Source: Deltaproteobacteria bacterium
GTDB lineage: Bacteria > Desulfobacterota > Syntrophia > Syntrophales > UBA5619
Length of the DNA: 26,402 nt
Assembly: GCA_026388345.1 (NCBI GenBank)
Contig: JAPLJY010000307.1
Span: 1-26,402, forward strand
Direction: 5' to 3'
The notes under the pieces were generated by a model. The model saw only the letters and a list, made by a program, of their open reading frames with translations. It had not been told where the DNA came from and did no database searches. The translations under genes were made by a program, and so were the position numbers. Shown in pieces: positions 16,176 through 24,086 of the stretch. Positions within the stretch are counted from its first letter, which is position 1. Every line of letters begins with the position of its first letter.

Positions 16176-16572
16176 ATGAACCTCCTTTTTTATCGTTCCG
16201 TTTCGCTATCTTTAAAAAACCGACGACTCGAGACCAACCCGGTCGCTTGATATCGAGAAACCAAAAAAAAGAAAGAAGGGAACAGATGGGGACGTTAAAA
16301 GATAAAAGCGGTATTGTCAAGAAAATGAAGAAGGGAAATTTTTTTAACCGGTCCGGTTGTTCCCGGACCAGCTCTGGACTCTCATTTATTTAGATGACTT
16401 TTTCCCGTTCCTGTGTACAATCCATCCCCGCGATAGTGACCCTCTTTCAAAATGTGAACTTGCGTTCGCCGACGCAGTTCTTATCTCGAAAGGGCATTGC
16501 CATTCTACCTGGAAATGCGGTAGATATTTTACGTTATCCACTTGGCAATAAACGGATGGGAAGCATGGATTG
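16176..16572. other. Divergent intergenic region between transporter operon and MFS gene
   Basis: About 400 bp with no convincing gene. It holds the candidate promoter for the minus-strand operon and a hairpin (GGTCCGG, 16350-16356, with CCGGACC, 16363-16369) preceded on the plus strand by a run of seven T, so it is not a standard terminator for either direction. The promoter of the MFS gene is expected within 16380-16550, but I could not pick it with confidence. Confidence 0.5.
16292..16320 (-). promoter_or_regulatory. Candidate sigma-70 promoter of the peptide transporter operon
   Basis: On the minus strand TTGACA (rc of 16315-16320) is followed after 17 nt by TAACGT (rc of 16292-16297), a perfect -35 but weak -10 match. 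It would start transcription about 110 bp before the binding-protein gene. No other comparably good -35 was noticed nearby. Confidence 0.35.
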
Positions 16573-17955
16573 ATGGAACAGGATCGTTCTGATCGTTCAA
16601 TGAGGACACCGGCGCTCCTCGTGGCCACACTGGCCAACTTTTTAACGCCCTTCATGGGTTCATCCGTCAACATCGCGCTGCCGGCGATCGGGGCGGAATT
16701 TGCCGCCGACGCCATTGAGCTGAGCTGGATCCCGGCATCGTTTCTGCTGGCGGCCGCCATGGTTGCCGTTCCCTTCGGCCGGATCGCGGACATCTACGGC
16801 ATGAAAAGGATCTTCAGCTACGGGATCATCCTGTTCATTGTGGCGTCGCTGCTGTCCGCCCTTTCACCTTCCGCCCATTCCCTTATCGTCTTTCGGGTCT
16901 TGCAGGGGATCGCCGGCGGAATGATCTTCGTCACGGGCCTGGCCATCATCACGTCGGTGTACCCGCCCCATGAGAGGGGAAAGGCCATCGGAATCAACAT
17001 TGCCACCGTTTACATCGCCCTGTCCGTCGGACCGGTCCTGGGGGGCATCATGACCCAGTACCTGGGGTGGAGGAGCCTGTTTTTCGCCATGATCCCCCTG
17101 GGCATCGCCATCCTGGCCGTCACCTGGTGGAAGCTGGACAAAGAATGGGCGGCCGGCAGGGGGGAGAGATTCGACCTGAAGGGCTCTCTGTTTTACAGCA
17201 CCGTCCTGGTCATGCTCATGTACGGGTTTTCCATTCTCCCCGACTTCAAGGGGATGGTTCTGGTCGTTTTGGGGATCATCGGGTTTGCGGGGTTCGTGAG
17301 GTTCGAATTGCGGGTGGACAGCCCTGTGCTCAATGTCCGGCTCTTTCAAAACCGGACCTTTGCCTTTTCCAACCTGGCGGCCCTGATCAACTACAGTGCG
17401 AACTTTGCCGTGGGTTTTCTGCTCAGTCTATACCTGCAGTACATCAAGGGGCTCGACCCGGAGGCCTCGGGGCTGATCCTTGTGGTGCAGCCCGTTGTCC
17501 AGGCCGTCTTTGCCCCCATTGCGGGCAGGCTCTCGGACAGGATTCACGCCCAAAAGCTGGCCTCCCTGGGGATGGCCCTGTGCACGACAGGCCTTTTCAT
17601 CCTGACGTTCATCACGCCTCAAAGCGGTATCGCCGTGGTCAGCGGCGGCCTGGTCGTCCTCGGGCTCGGTTTCGGCTTTTTCTCGTCCCCCAACACCAGC
17701 GCCATCATGGGGTCCGTCGAAAAGCGGTTTTACGGGGTGGCATCGGCCATGGTCAGCACCATGCGGCTTTTGGGGCAGATGCTCAGCATGGGTCTGGCGG
17801 TGATGGTCTTCGCCCTGTTCATCGGCAACGTCCAGATCACGCCAGTCCAATACCCGGCCCTGCTCCAAAGCATCCATGTGGTCTTCATCATCTGCACCGC
17901 CCTGTGCTTTGTGGGCATTTTCGTCTCCCTGGCAAGGGGGAATGGGAGCGGCTAA
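16573..17955 (+). CDS. MFS transporter, DHA2 (drug:H+ antiporter) family
   Basis: A 460-residue inner-membrane protein, rich in hydrophobic helices over its whole length, consistent with the 14-TM DHA2/EmrB-QacA layout. Family motifs: motif D1-like LATLANFLTPFMGSSVNIAL in TM1, motif A PFGRIADIYGMKRIF after TM2, motif B-like VFRVLQGIAGGMIF, and motif C-like ALSVGPVLGGIMTQYLGWRS. It likely exports drugs or metabolites by proton antiport; the substrate is unknown. ATG 16573 was chosen over the TTG just before it; GGGAAG at 16558-16563 is a weak ribosome binding site. No regulator gene is adjacent. An AT-rich palindrome lies after it. Confidence 0.92.
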   Translation: MEQDRSDRSMRTPALLVATLANFLTPFMGSSVNIALPAIGAEFAADAIELSWIPASFLLAAAMVAVPFGRIADIYGMKRIFSYGIILFIVASLLSALSPSAHSLIVFRVLQGIAGGMIFVTGLAIITSVYPPHERGKAIGINIATVYIALSVGPVLGGIMTQYLGWRSLFFAMIPLGIAILAVTWWKLDKEWAAGRGERFDLKGSLFYSTVLVMLMYGFSILPDFKGMVLVVLGIIGFAGFVRFELRVDSPVLNVRLFQNRTFAFSNLAALINYSANFAVGFLLSLYLQYIKGLDPEASGLILVVQPVVQAVFAPIAGRLSDRIHAQKLASLGMALCTTGLFILTFITPQSGIAVVSGGLVVLGLGFGFFSSPNTSAIMGSVEKRFYGVASAMVSTMRLLGQMLSMGLAVMVFALFIGNVQITPVQYPALLQSIHVVFIICTALCFVGIFVSLARGNGSG

Positions 17956-17994
17956 AAATATTTCAAATAATACTACGGCGCGCCATTATAGTAT

Positions 17995-18010
17995 ATATTA
18001 TCGATAATAT
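17995..18010. repeat. 16-bp perfect AT-rich palindrome
   Basis: ATATTATCGATAATAT is a perfect palindrome inside a markedly AT-rich patch (17956-18045) that stands out from GC-rich neighbours. It could be an operator or a cruciform-type site between the MFS gene and the following transcript. No regulator nearby suggests a partner. Confidence 0.5.
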
Positions 18011-18119
18011 TAATGATATAATCTTTAGGTTTCTGATTTTCCCCGGATAAGCATCGCTTTCTACCCATGAAGCCTTTCGCCGGATCGCCGCGGCCGGGGA
18101 GGAAGGGGGATGATTACCA

Positions 18120-18148
18120 TTGGAAAACCGGAACAAGCGGTATATGAT
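18120..18148 (+). promoter_or_regulatory. Candidate sigma-70 promoter
   Basis: TTGGAA (18120-18125), 17-nt spacer, TATGAT (18143-18148) lies upstream of the gene at 18175. The -10 box belongs to the 38-bp repeat. If used, the RNA would start about 20 bp before the coding sequence, at the repeat's own GGGAGGAG ribosome binding site. Confidence 0.35.
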
Positions 18149-18171
18149 ATTGCATCACGATTCGGGAGGAG
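18134..18171 (+). repeat. 38-bp dispersed repeat, copy 2
   Basis: Matches 8539-8576 at 35 of 38 positions. Here the final CGGGAGGAG is correctly spaced to act as the ribosome binding site of the gene starting at 18175, unlike the first copy. Confidence 0.75.
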
Positions 18172-18174
18172 ATC

Positions 18175-18552
18175 ATGGCAGACTTGGAGGAAAAAGGGAG
18201 GAAAGCCAAATTCAATCAACAGAACCTTCACCAGGAAGAGGTTTTCACCGATCTGACGGTTGGCGAGATCCGCCGGCTGTCGCCGGTCAAGCGGAATGGG
18301 GAACCGGATAAAACCCGCCCGATTCTTTTTGTGGGGCAGGCTCAGATTTACACCCAGCAGGGCCCCATGCCCATTCAGTTCCCCATCGATGCCAAAAACC
18401 TCCAGCAGGCTATGGACAACTTTTCCGAGGCCATGGAGGAATTCGTGGCGCACATGGTCGAACAAGCCAGGGAACTGCAGCGGCAGGAGCAGTCCCGGCT
18501 GATCGTTCCGGGCGCCTCGGCTCCGGGAGGAAGCGGCATCATTCTCAAGTGA
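18175..18552 (+). CDS. Conserved cytoplasmic protein of unknown function
   Basis: A 125-residue soluble protein. The pattern EEVFTDLTVGEIRRLSPVKRNG, then RPILFVGQAQIYTQQGPMPIQFPIDA, then a helical segment and EQSRLIVPGASAPGG resembles a small cytoplasmic protein I associate with Desulfobacterota and Geobacter-type genomes; its function is unknown. The middle is probably beta-rich, the C-terminal third a helix rich in Glu and Gln. The GGGAGGAG site before ATG 18175 comes from the 38-bp repeat. A short GC-rich repeat element around the stop (18560-18605, CATCCCGG/CCGGGATG) may form a terminator-like hairpin. Confidence 0.75.
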   Translation: MADLEEKGRKAKFNQQNLHQEEVFTDLTVGEIRRLSPVKRNGEPDKTRPILFVGQAQIYTQQGPMPIQFPIDAKNLQQAMDNFSEAMEEFVAHMVEQARELQRQEQSRLIVPGASAPGGSGIILK

Positions 18553-18562
18553 TGCAGGGACA

Positions 18563-18602
18563 TCCCGGAATAAAACGAAAGGCCCATCGTCCGGGATGTC
18601 CG
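18563..18602 (+). terminator. Hairpin after the conserved cytoplasmic protein
   Basis: GGACATCCCGG (18559-18569) is the reverse complement of CCGGGATGTCC (18591-18601), an 11-bp perfect stem with a ~21-nt loop, starting 7 bp after the stop codon at 18550-18552. No T-run follows. It may end the upstream transcript. Confidence 0.5.
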
Positions 18603-18750
18603 GATGATGCACTGCACCAGGTTCTCCATCGCGGACTACCCGGAAAATTCGGTTTGCGTAAAAGCAGCCGTTCGTGACGAGAATATGGCAGCGAGAGTTA
18701 GAAACCGAGAACATCGCCGAAGGTGCAGATGGCGGGGAGGGGGAAAGAGG

Positions 18751-19779
18751 ATGGAGACGGAAAAAAGAATCCGGCACGAGGCGCTGGTCGATGCCATACG
18801 CCAGGTGCTCGCCCGGGAAGGCGTGACCGATTCCATCGGTCGGATCGAAGCGGATCTGATGGCTGAGGCCGATCTGCTGGGTGTTCCCTCGCACGGCGTG
18901 CGCATGTTGCCGGGTCTGGTCAAAGCCATCCGCGATGGTCGCTGCAAGGCAAATCCGCAACTGGTTGTCACGCGGGAGCACGGCGCAACATGCGTCCTCG
19001 ATTGCGACAATGGGACGGGGCGCTACACGGCCGTGCAGGCCATGTCGCACGCCGTTGAGCGCGCCGGGAAATTTGGAGCGGGCGTCTGCCTCGCCCTGCA
19101 CACCACCCACTGGGGGCGCGCGCACGCCTATGCCTGTCGCGCGGCGCAGGCCGGCATGATCGGCCTGTGCACAACCAACGCGATTCCCAACATGCTGGCG
19201 TGGGGATCAACGCGACCGTTGCTCGGCAACAATCCGCTGGCGATTGCGGCGCCGCGCGGGCCGGGCCGGGCGCCTGTCGTTCTGGATATGGCGATGAGCC
19301 AGGCGGCTGTGGGTAAAATCGGCACGTACCTGCGCGAGGGGAAACCGGTTCCCCCCGGCTGGGGGCTGGACGCTTCCGGCCGGCCGACGAGTGACGCGGC
19401 GGCCATCCTGGAGAGCGGGAAGCTGTTGCCGTTCGGAGATCACAAGGGTGCGGGACTGGCGCTGATGATGGAGCTGCTGACAGGCGCGCTTGCAGGCGGG
19501 TTGCTTTCCCCGGAGATTGTTCAACACGATTCCAGCGGTCTGGACCCCAACGCGACCAAGCTGTTTCTGGCGCTCGACGTCGGGGCATTTGTGGACCGGG
19601 AAAGATTCGCGCAACGGGTGGAGGATTTGATCTCACTCATTCAAGCCATCGAGCCGGGACTGGAGATCTCATTGCCCGGGGGGCGGGGTTGGCAGACCCG
19701 CGACCGCTATCTGATCGAGGGCATCCCGATCCATGCAGATATTGCGGCATCATTGCGAACGATCGGTTTCCCGCTGTAA
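18751..19779 (+). CDS. Ldh/MDH2-family NAD(P)-dependent dehydrogenase
   Basis: A 342-residue enzyme of the malate/L-lactate/L-sulfolactate dehydrogenase family (Ldh_2, with YlbC, YiaK and ComC), which oxidises 2-hydroxy acids with NAD(P) and has a fold distinct from classical MDH. Visible: the N-terminal helical part ending in DLLGVPSHGVRMLPGLV (the conserved S-H-G), the active-site segment LHTTHWGRAHAYA with the family His, NPLAIAAPR, VVLDMAMSQAAVGKI and the FGDHKGAGLALMMELL motif near the C-terminal half. Substrate cannot be decided. ATG 18751 has a GGGGAGGGGG site; the frame is open 49 codons upstream but that part does not look like the family. The methyltransferase gene follows. Confidence 0.88.
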   Translation: METEKRIRHEALVDAIRQVLAREGVTDSIGRIEADLMAEADLLGVPSHGVRMLPGLVKAIRDGRCKANPQLVVTREHGATCVLDCDNGTGRYTAVQAMSHAVERAGKFGAGVCLALHTTHWGRAHAYACRAAQAGMIGLCTTNAIPNMLAWGSTRPLLGNNPLAIAAPRGPGRAPVVLDMAMSQAAVGKIGTYLREGKPVPPGWGLDASGRPTSDAAAILESGKLLPFGDHKGAGLALMMELLTGALAGGLLSPEIVQHDSSGLDPNATKLFLALDVGAFVDRERFAQRVEDLISLIQAIEPGLEISLPGGRGWQTRDRYLIEGIPIHADIAASLRTIGFPL

Positions 19780-19886
19780 ACAGGGATGCGCCGCCCAAGG
19801 GGATTGGATTGAATCCGTCGGCGGGATATTCGCGGCCGGGGTATGGCTCTCCTCCGGGGGCCGGCGGAATCGGGGAAAGGGATGTC

Positions 19887-21068
19887 ATGAGCTATCCGCG
19901 GATCATCCTCAAAAAAGATCGGGAGACGCCGTTGCGCCACGGCCACCCCTGGGTCTTCTCCGGGGCGCTCGCCAGGGTGGAGGGTAATCCAGTCCCCGGC
20001 GACGTTGTTTTGGCGGCGGACAGCGCCGGCCGGCCTCTCGGCCTCGGTTTTTTCAACACCGGCGACATCGCCTTCCGCCTTCTGACCGATGATCCGGCCG
20101 CCCGGGTCGACGCCGATTTCTGGCGGCGGCGGATTGAGCGGGCCGTCGCACTCCGGAGGAAGGTCGTCCCGCCGGAAACGAACGCCTTCCGGCTGATCAA
20201 CGCGGAGGGGGACGGGATCCCCGGCCTCGTCGTCGACCGGTACGGCGGCTGCCTTGTGCTCAGCATCGGAACGGCGGGTGTGGAGAGATGGCGGGAGATT
20301 CTGCTCGGCCTCCTCCTGGAGGCGGGCGGACCGGCCGGGATCTATGAGCGGAGCGAGGGGCGTTCACGCCAATTGGAGGGGCTTTCCGACCGGATCGGTC
20401 CTGCGGCGGGGGAAATTCCGGCGGCGGCGGAGATCATGGAAAACGGTCTTAGCTTCGAGGTCGATCTGATTACCGGGCAGAAGACCGGGTTTTTCCTCGA
20501 TCAACGGGGGAATCGGGAGATCGTAGGCTTGTTGAGCCGGGAGGCCGCGGTTCTGAACTGCTTCTCTTACACCGGCGCTTTTTCAGTCTATGCCGCCCGC
20601 GGGGGGGCGCTGCGCGTCGTCTCCGTGGAGGCCTCCGCGGCGGCCAATGGGATCGCCTGCCGGAACCTTGTCCGGAACGGTTTTACCCCGGAGCGGCACC
20701 CGGTGCTCACGGCCAATTGCTTTGAATATCTGCGGGAAACGGAAGAGCTCTTCGATCTGATCGTTCTCGACCCCCCGGCGTTTGCCAAGTCCAGGAAGGA
20801 CGTGGAGCGGTCGGCGCGTGGGTATAAGGAGATCAATCTGCAGGCGGCGAGGCGACTGCGCGAGGGGGGTATGCTGGCCACCTTTTCCTGCTCGAATCCG
20901 ATCGGTCCCGAGCTGTTCGAGAAGATCGTCCTCGGGGCCGTGCGGGATGCGGGAAAGACGGCACAGCTCCTTGGCCCCCTCGGGGCCGGGCCGGACCACC
21001 CCGTGAACCTCGCCCATCCGGAGGGCCGCTACCTGAAGGGACTTCTCCTCTGCCTCACCAGGAATTAG
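19887..21068 (+). CDS. rlmI: 23S rRNA m5C methyltransferase, RlmI/YccW type
   Basis: A 393-residue class I SAM methyltransferase. It has an N-terminal PUA-like domain (residues 1-~75, with LRHGHPWVFSGAL), the EEHE-like linker region (AEGDGIPGLVVDRYGG), then the Rossmann domain: TGQKTGFFLDQRGNR, motif I NCFSYTGAFSVYAA, motif IV DLIVLDPPAFAKS, and TFSCSNPIGPELF near the C-terminus. In E. coli RlmI methylates C1962 of 23S rRNA; related enzymes modify other positions, so the exact target is inferred. ATG 19887 gives the canonical start; the longer frame overlaps the end of the dehydrogenase gene. About 107 bp separate them. Confidence 0.9.
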   Translation: MSYPRIILKKDRETPLRHGHPWVFSGALARVEGNPVPGDVVLAADSAGRPLGLGFFNTGDIAFRLLTDDPAARVDADFWRRRIERAVALRRKVVPPETNAFRLINAEGDGIPGLVVDRYGGCLVLSIGTAGVERWREILLGLLLEAGGPAGIYERSEGRSRQLEGLSDRIGPAAGEIPAAAEIMENGLSFEVDLITGQKTGFFLDQRGNREIVGLLSREAAVLNCFSYTGAFSVYAARGGALRVVSVEASAAANGIACRNLVRNGFTPERHPVLTANCFEYLRETEELFDLIVLDPPAFAKSRKDVERSARGYKEINLQAARRLREGGMLATFSCSNPIGPELFEKIVLGAVRDAGKTAQLLGPLGAGPDHPVNLAHPEGRYLKGLLLCLTRN

Positions 21069-21108
21069 CCGGCTGAAACGCCCATCTGCGGCGTTCCCCT
21101 TATCCTTC

Positions 21109-21142
21109 GCCGCTCAACGTACTTCACAGTACGCCCCGCGGC
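21109..21142. repeat. REP-like nested hairpin
   Basis: GCCGC (21109-21113) pairs with GCGGC (21138-21142) and an inner CGTAC (21118-21122) with GTACG (21129-21133). It lies in the 204-bp gap between convergent rlmI and DUF3568 genes. The 'CTCAACGTACTTCACAGTACG' type of sequence has the look of a dispersed intergenic repeat of this group, which I cannot confirm here. Two TTTTTGAACAGCC / TTTTTCAACAGG pieces follow at 21208-21241. Confidence 0.5.
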
Positions 21143-21272
21143 TCAGGATTGGTTCCGCTTCGCTCCACGATTCTGCGAATGCGGGAGCCTTGCATCTGGG
21201 CATTTTTGAACAGCCTTCAATAAGAGACTTTTTCAACAGGTTGTCCGGGAAGGCCTCCGCGAGGTCACGTTT

Positions 21273-21677
21273 TCAGGGGGTCTTCAGGGTGTTTGTGATC
21301 CGGTCGTGGAGGAGCTGCGAGGCGAGGTTGTTTCCCGACGTTCCGACCATGATCGCGATGGCCGTGATCTCCTTCTCCACGTAATCAACCGAGATCAAGA
21401 CCTTTTCGTCCTGAATCATCGCCGTAAATCTTCCCTGGGCGATCTTTCGTATCCGCTCGACATCGGTTGCCTTCATGCCGGCCAGGGTCTTGTCGCAGGC
21501 CTTCCACGCCTTGTCGAATGGGAAGAGGTAGGTCGCCCGCAGATAACCGTCCGTGTAGATGAATTCCCCCGAACGGATGCCGATCGTCTTTGCGCCGACG
21601 GTGAGGGACGTGTCGCAGCCCGCGATCAGCAGGAGTGCCGGGATAAGGAACATCGCCCCCAATAGCATTCTTTTCAT
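21273..21677 (-). CDS. DUF3568 family lipoprotein
   Basis: A 134-residue exported protein with a lipoprotein signal (MKRMLLGAMFLIPALLLIAGC; Cys 21 follows the lipobox LIAG). The mature part (GIRSGEFIYTDGYLRATYLFPFDKAWKAC, then an alternating beta pattern ending in IAIMVGTSGNNLASQLLHDRI) is typical of DUF3568 lipoproteins, widespread in Desulfobacterota, with unknown function. The tail resembles the GdxxxSxxLhxxI segment seen in many small outer-membrane-linked lipoproteins. Likely anchored in the outer or inner membrane facing the periplasm. The upstream AAGGAAGGATT is the ribosome binding site. Confidence 0.85.
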   Translation of the reverse strand: MKRMLLGAMFLIPALLLIAGCDTSLTVGAKTIGIRSGEFIYTDGYLRATYLFPFDKAWKACDKTLAGMKATDVERIRKIAQGRFTAMIQDEKVLISVDYVEKEITAIAIMVGTSGNNLASQLLHDRITNTLKTP

Positions 21678-21808
21678 AATCCTTCCTTTCTCTGCATGGG
21701 TTGAAAGAATTTTTCGTCCCCGGCGGACCTCCCGGAAGAAAATGCGGTTCGGGAGCCTCCCTGCGCCCGGTCTTATTCGATAATAGGACAGGAGTGGCGT
21801 CTTGTCAA

Positions 21809-21842
21809 TGCCATGAAATGAAAAGTGCCATGAAATGAAAAG
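21809..21842. repeat. Perfect 17-bp tandem duplication
   Basis: TGCCATGAAATGAAAAG occurs twice back to back (21809-21825 and 21826-21842) in the non-coding gap between the rhomboid gene's 3' end and the DUF3568 gene. Two exact copies suggest a recent duplication; the copy number may vary between strains. Confidence 0.85.
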
Positions 21843-21890
21843 GTACGGGGCGCCGGGGAAGACAGAGCCGAGAAAAAAGGCCAGAATCGA

Positions 21891-22727
21891 TTACGAAACC
21901 ATCAGTTGATACACGGCCTGGATCACCGCCCAGAGAAGGGCGGCCGCGGTGATGAGGATGCTGCCCGTTCCGAAAATCCGGTGGATCCATGTCTCCGTTC
22001 TCCGTTCGTGGTAACCGGTGAGAAATGCGAGCAGGAGACCGGAGACGATGCCTCCCCCGTGCGCCCAGTTGTTGATCCCGGGAAGGAAGAGGCCGAAGAG
22101 GACAAGCCCCACCACCCATCCCATCGCCTGGCGGTAGATCGCCTCCCCGTAAAAGCCGCCCCGGCTCTTGCCGTAATAGAGGATGGCACCGATCAGGCCG
22201 CAGACGGGGGCGGAGGCCCCGATCGTGAAGGGAATCCCGGCGAGAAAGGAAAGGAAGAAGCCGGCGACGCCGGTCCAGACGTAGAGGATTGCGAAACGAT
22301 GCAGGCCAAACGCGTCGAGCACGAAGGGGGCGAGCTGCCGCAGCGCCATCATGTTGAAGAAGATATGCAGGATCCCCCCGTGCAGAAAGGAGGCCGTGAT
22401 GAGGGTCCACCAGCGGCCGTAGGCGATGGGGAGGGTCCCGGTCGCGCCGAGGAGGAATAGGCTTCCGTCCGAGGGGGAGAGGAACGTCATGGGGTTGGCC
22501 GAAAGGCCGAGCGCCGCCGGGTCGAGCAGGAGCGAAAGGAGGTAGAAGGCGCCGTTGACGATGAGGATCGCCATGACCGGATCGAGGCGGCGCAGGGAGA
22601 TCATACCCGCGAATGTCCTTTTCCAGAGGGCGCCCGGGCGGGTTGTGCCGCAATAGGGGCAGGCCGGCTCATCGTTGCTGATCAGCCTGCGGCAGTTCGG
22701 GCAGAGCATCGATTTCTTTTCGATCAT
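21891..22727 (-). CDS. Rhomboid-family intramembrane serine protease with N-terminal zinc ribbon
   Basis: A 278-residue inner-membrane protein. The N-terminus has two CxxC pairs (MLCPNC, Cys 9/12, and CPYC, Cys 23/26), a zinc-ribbon. Then six TM helices of the rhomboid core: HIFFNMMAL (H-x3-N, residues 121-125), nucleophile GASAPVCGLIG (Ser 172) and catalytic His in NNWAHGGG (223). Both dyad residues are present, so it should be active; the usual GASGAVFG is GASAPVCG here. Rhomboids cleave substrate TM helices within the membrane; the substrate is unknown. It follows the TraB-family gene in the same orientation with ~24 bp between, so likely one transcript. Confidence 0.9.
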   Translation of the reverse strand: MIEKKSMLCPNCRRLISNDEPACPYCGTTRPGALWKRTFAGMISLRRLDPVMAILIVNGAFYLLSLLLDPAALGLSANPMTFLSPSDGSLFLLGATGTLPIAYGRWWTLITASFLHGGILHIFFNMMALRQLAPFVLDAFGLHRFAILYVWTGVAGFFLSFLAGIPFTIGASAPVCGLIGAILYYGKSRGGFYGEAIYRQAMGWVVGLVLFGLFLPGINNWAHGGGIVSGLLLAFLTGYHERRTETWIHRIFGTGSILITAAALLWAVIQAVYQLMVS

Positions 22728-22751
22728 GGTGTTATCCCGTCCAACAGCCGT

Positions 22752-23909
22752 TTAGATGAACCTCATGATCACAGGTATGGCAACGAAGGTCCCGATGGAG
22801 GTGGTCAGGTTGACGACGGCGACCAGCAGCAGCAGGCGCGTGATCTTGTTCCGGAAGAACCCCCGGACGGAGACGATGTCGTCCTGGAGGGCGAGAAAAT
22901 CCCTGACCTGGGGCTTGCGGAGCGTCGCCTCTGTGAGACCCGCGACCCAACCCGCGGCGATCAGGGGGTGCAGGGTTGTGATGGGGGCGGCGAGGGCCGT
23001 AGCCGCGATGGTGAGCGGATGGGCCAGCAGGATCAGCGCCCCGAAACCGGCGAAGGAGGCGGTGATGGCCGCCCACCATGTGATCATCTTCAGGCTTGCC
23101 TGGGAGCCGGAATAGAAACAACCGGCGATGAAGAGGCCCACGATGGCGAGCGAAAAGAACCAACCCGCGAATCTCCCCCAGACACCCTTCTCGGGGATCC
23201 GGTTCAGGGCCTCGATGTCGATCTCCTCCCCCAAATGCTTTTGAATGCCGGGCACGTGACCCGCACCCACGACCGCCACGATCCGGGCGCCCGGCGCATG
23301 GCCGATGGTATGGGCGAGGTAGAGATCACGCTCGTCGATCAGGGTGGTCTTCAGCCCCGGGAGCTTTTCTCCGACGGTCTGGAGCGCGAGTTCAAGGACG
23401 TCGTGCTTTTTGAGCTTCTCGATCTCTTCCTCGGTGATCTCGTCGGTGGACAAGAGCGAGAGGAGGACGTCGGGGAGGAACTTCACCTTGCTCCAGAAAC
23501 CCATCTTCCGCCAGGTCCGCAGGAGCGTCACCCGGATCTCCCGGTCCGCAAGCACAATCTCCGCGCCGATCGCCTCGGCCCGATCGATGGCCCGGAGCAT
23601 CTCCTCTCCCGGGGTGATGTTGAATTTCTGGGCGATCTTCCGCTGCAGGGAGGCCATGATGAGCTGGGAGAGGAGGATGCTCGTCCGCTTCTCGCGGATC
23701 ACCTTGACGATGTCGGTCTGCTGCCACTTGTCCCTCTGGCGGATCGCCTCGTAGCGGGGCCTGCAGAGCTCGACGCAGACCGTGTCCGGATTCTCCTCTT
23801 CGATGACCCGCTCGACCAGATCGGTGCTTTCGCGTGAGATGTGGGCCGTTCCGATCAGGATGATCTCCCGGCCCGGGAGCGCGATGCGATGGACGTTTTC
23901 GTGTTCCAA
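22752..23909 (-). CDS. TraB/GumN-family (PrgY-like) membrane protein
   Basis: A 385-residue protein. The N-terminal ~250 residues form the TraB/PrgY/GumN domain (Tiki-like, erythromycin-esterase-superfamily fold): IILIGTAHISRESTDLVERV with GTAH at 20-23, CVELCRPRYEAIR, and the GAGHVPGI motif. About four TM helices fill the C-terminal ~130 residues, so it is an inner-membrane protein with a soluble domain. In enterococci TraB/PrgY reduces pheromone activity; in other bacteria the role is unknown. I chose TTG 23909, after GGAAGGAAAATCC; the frame stays open far upstream only because it lies antisense to the RNA methyltransferase gene. The rhomboid gene follows closely. Confidence 0.85.
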   Translation of the reverse strand: MEHENVHRIALPGREIILIGTAHISRESTDLVERVIEEENPDTVCVELCRPRYEAIRQRDKWQQTDIVKVIREKRTSILLSQLIMASLQRKIAQKFNITPGEEMLRAIDRAEAIGAEIVLADREIRVTLLRTWRKMGFWSKVKFLPDVLLSLLSTDEITEEEIEKLKKHDVLELALQTVGEKLPGLKTTLIDERDLYLAHTIGHAPGARIVAVVGAGHVPGIQKHLGEEIDIEALNRIPEKGVWGRFAGWFFSLAIVGLFIAGCFYSGSQASLKMITWWAAITASFAGFGALILLAHPLTIAATALAAPITTLHPLIAAGWVAGLTEATLRKPQVRDFLALQDDIVSVRGFFRNKITRLLLLVAVVNLTTSIGTFVAIPVIMRFI

Positions 23910-24086
23910 GGATTTTCCTTCCTTCCTGTTTTTTCGGGAGGTCCTTAGCAGTATTTGCCGTGGTTGTAAAGGGAAATGGTTTACGGATAAGCCGGAAGAT
24001 GCTAAGAAGACTTGAAAAACGGTACAGGGGGGCGGGTCCCGCTTCCCAAGGCGGGCCGGCGGTCGAAGGCGGGAAGGGGTGGTGAA

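Noticed and set aside
16350..16369. Hairpin as a rho-independent terminator
   Set aside because: The T-run lies before the stem on the plus strand and becomes an A-run on the minus strand, so it fits neither direction.
18061..19125. 354-codon minus-strand ORF antisense to the conserved protein and dehydrogenase genes
   Set aside because: No family features; the plus strand holds two recognisable genes with ribosome binding sites.
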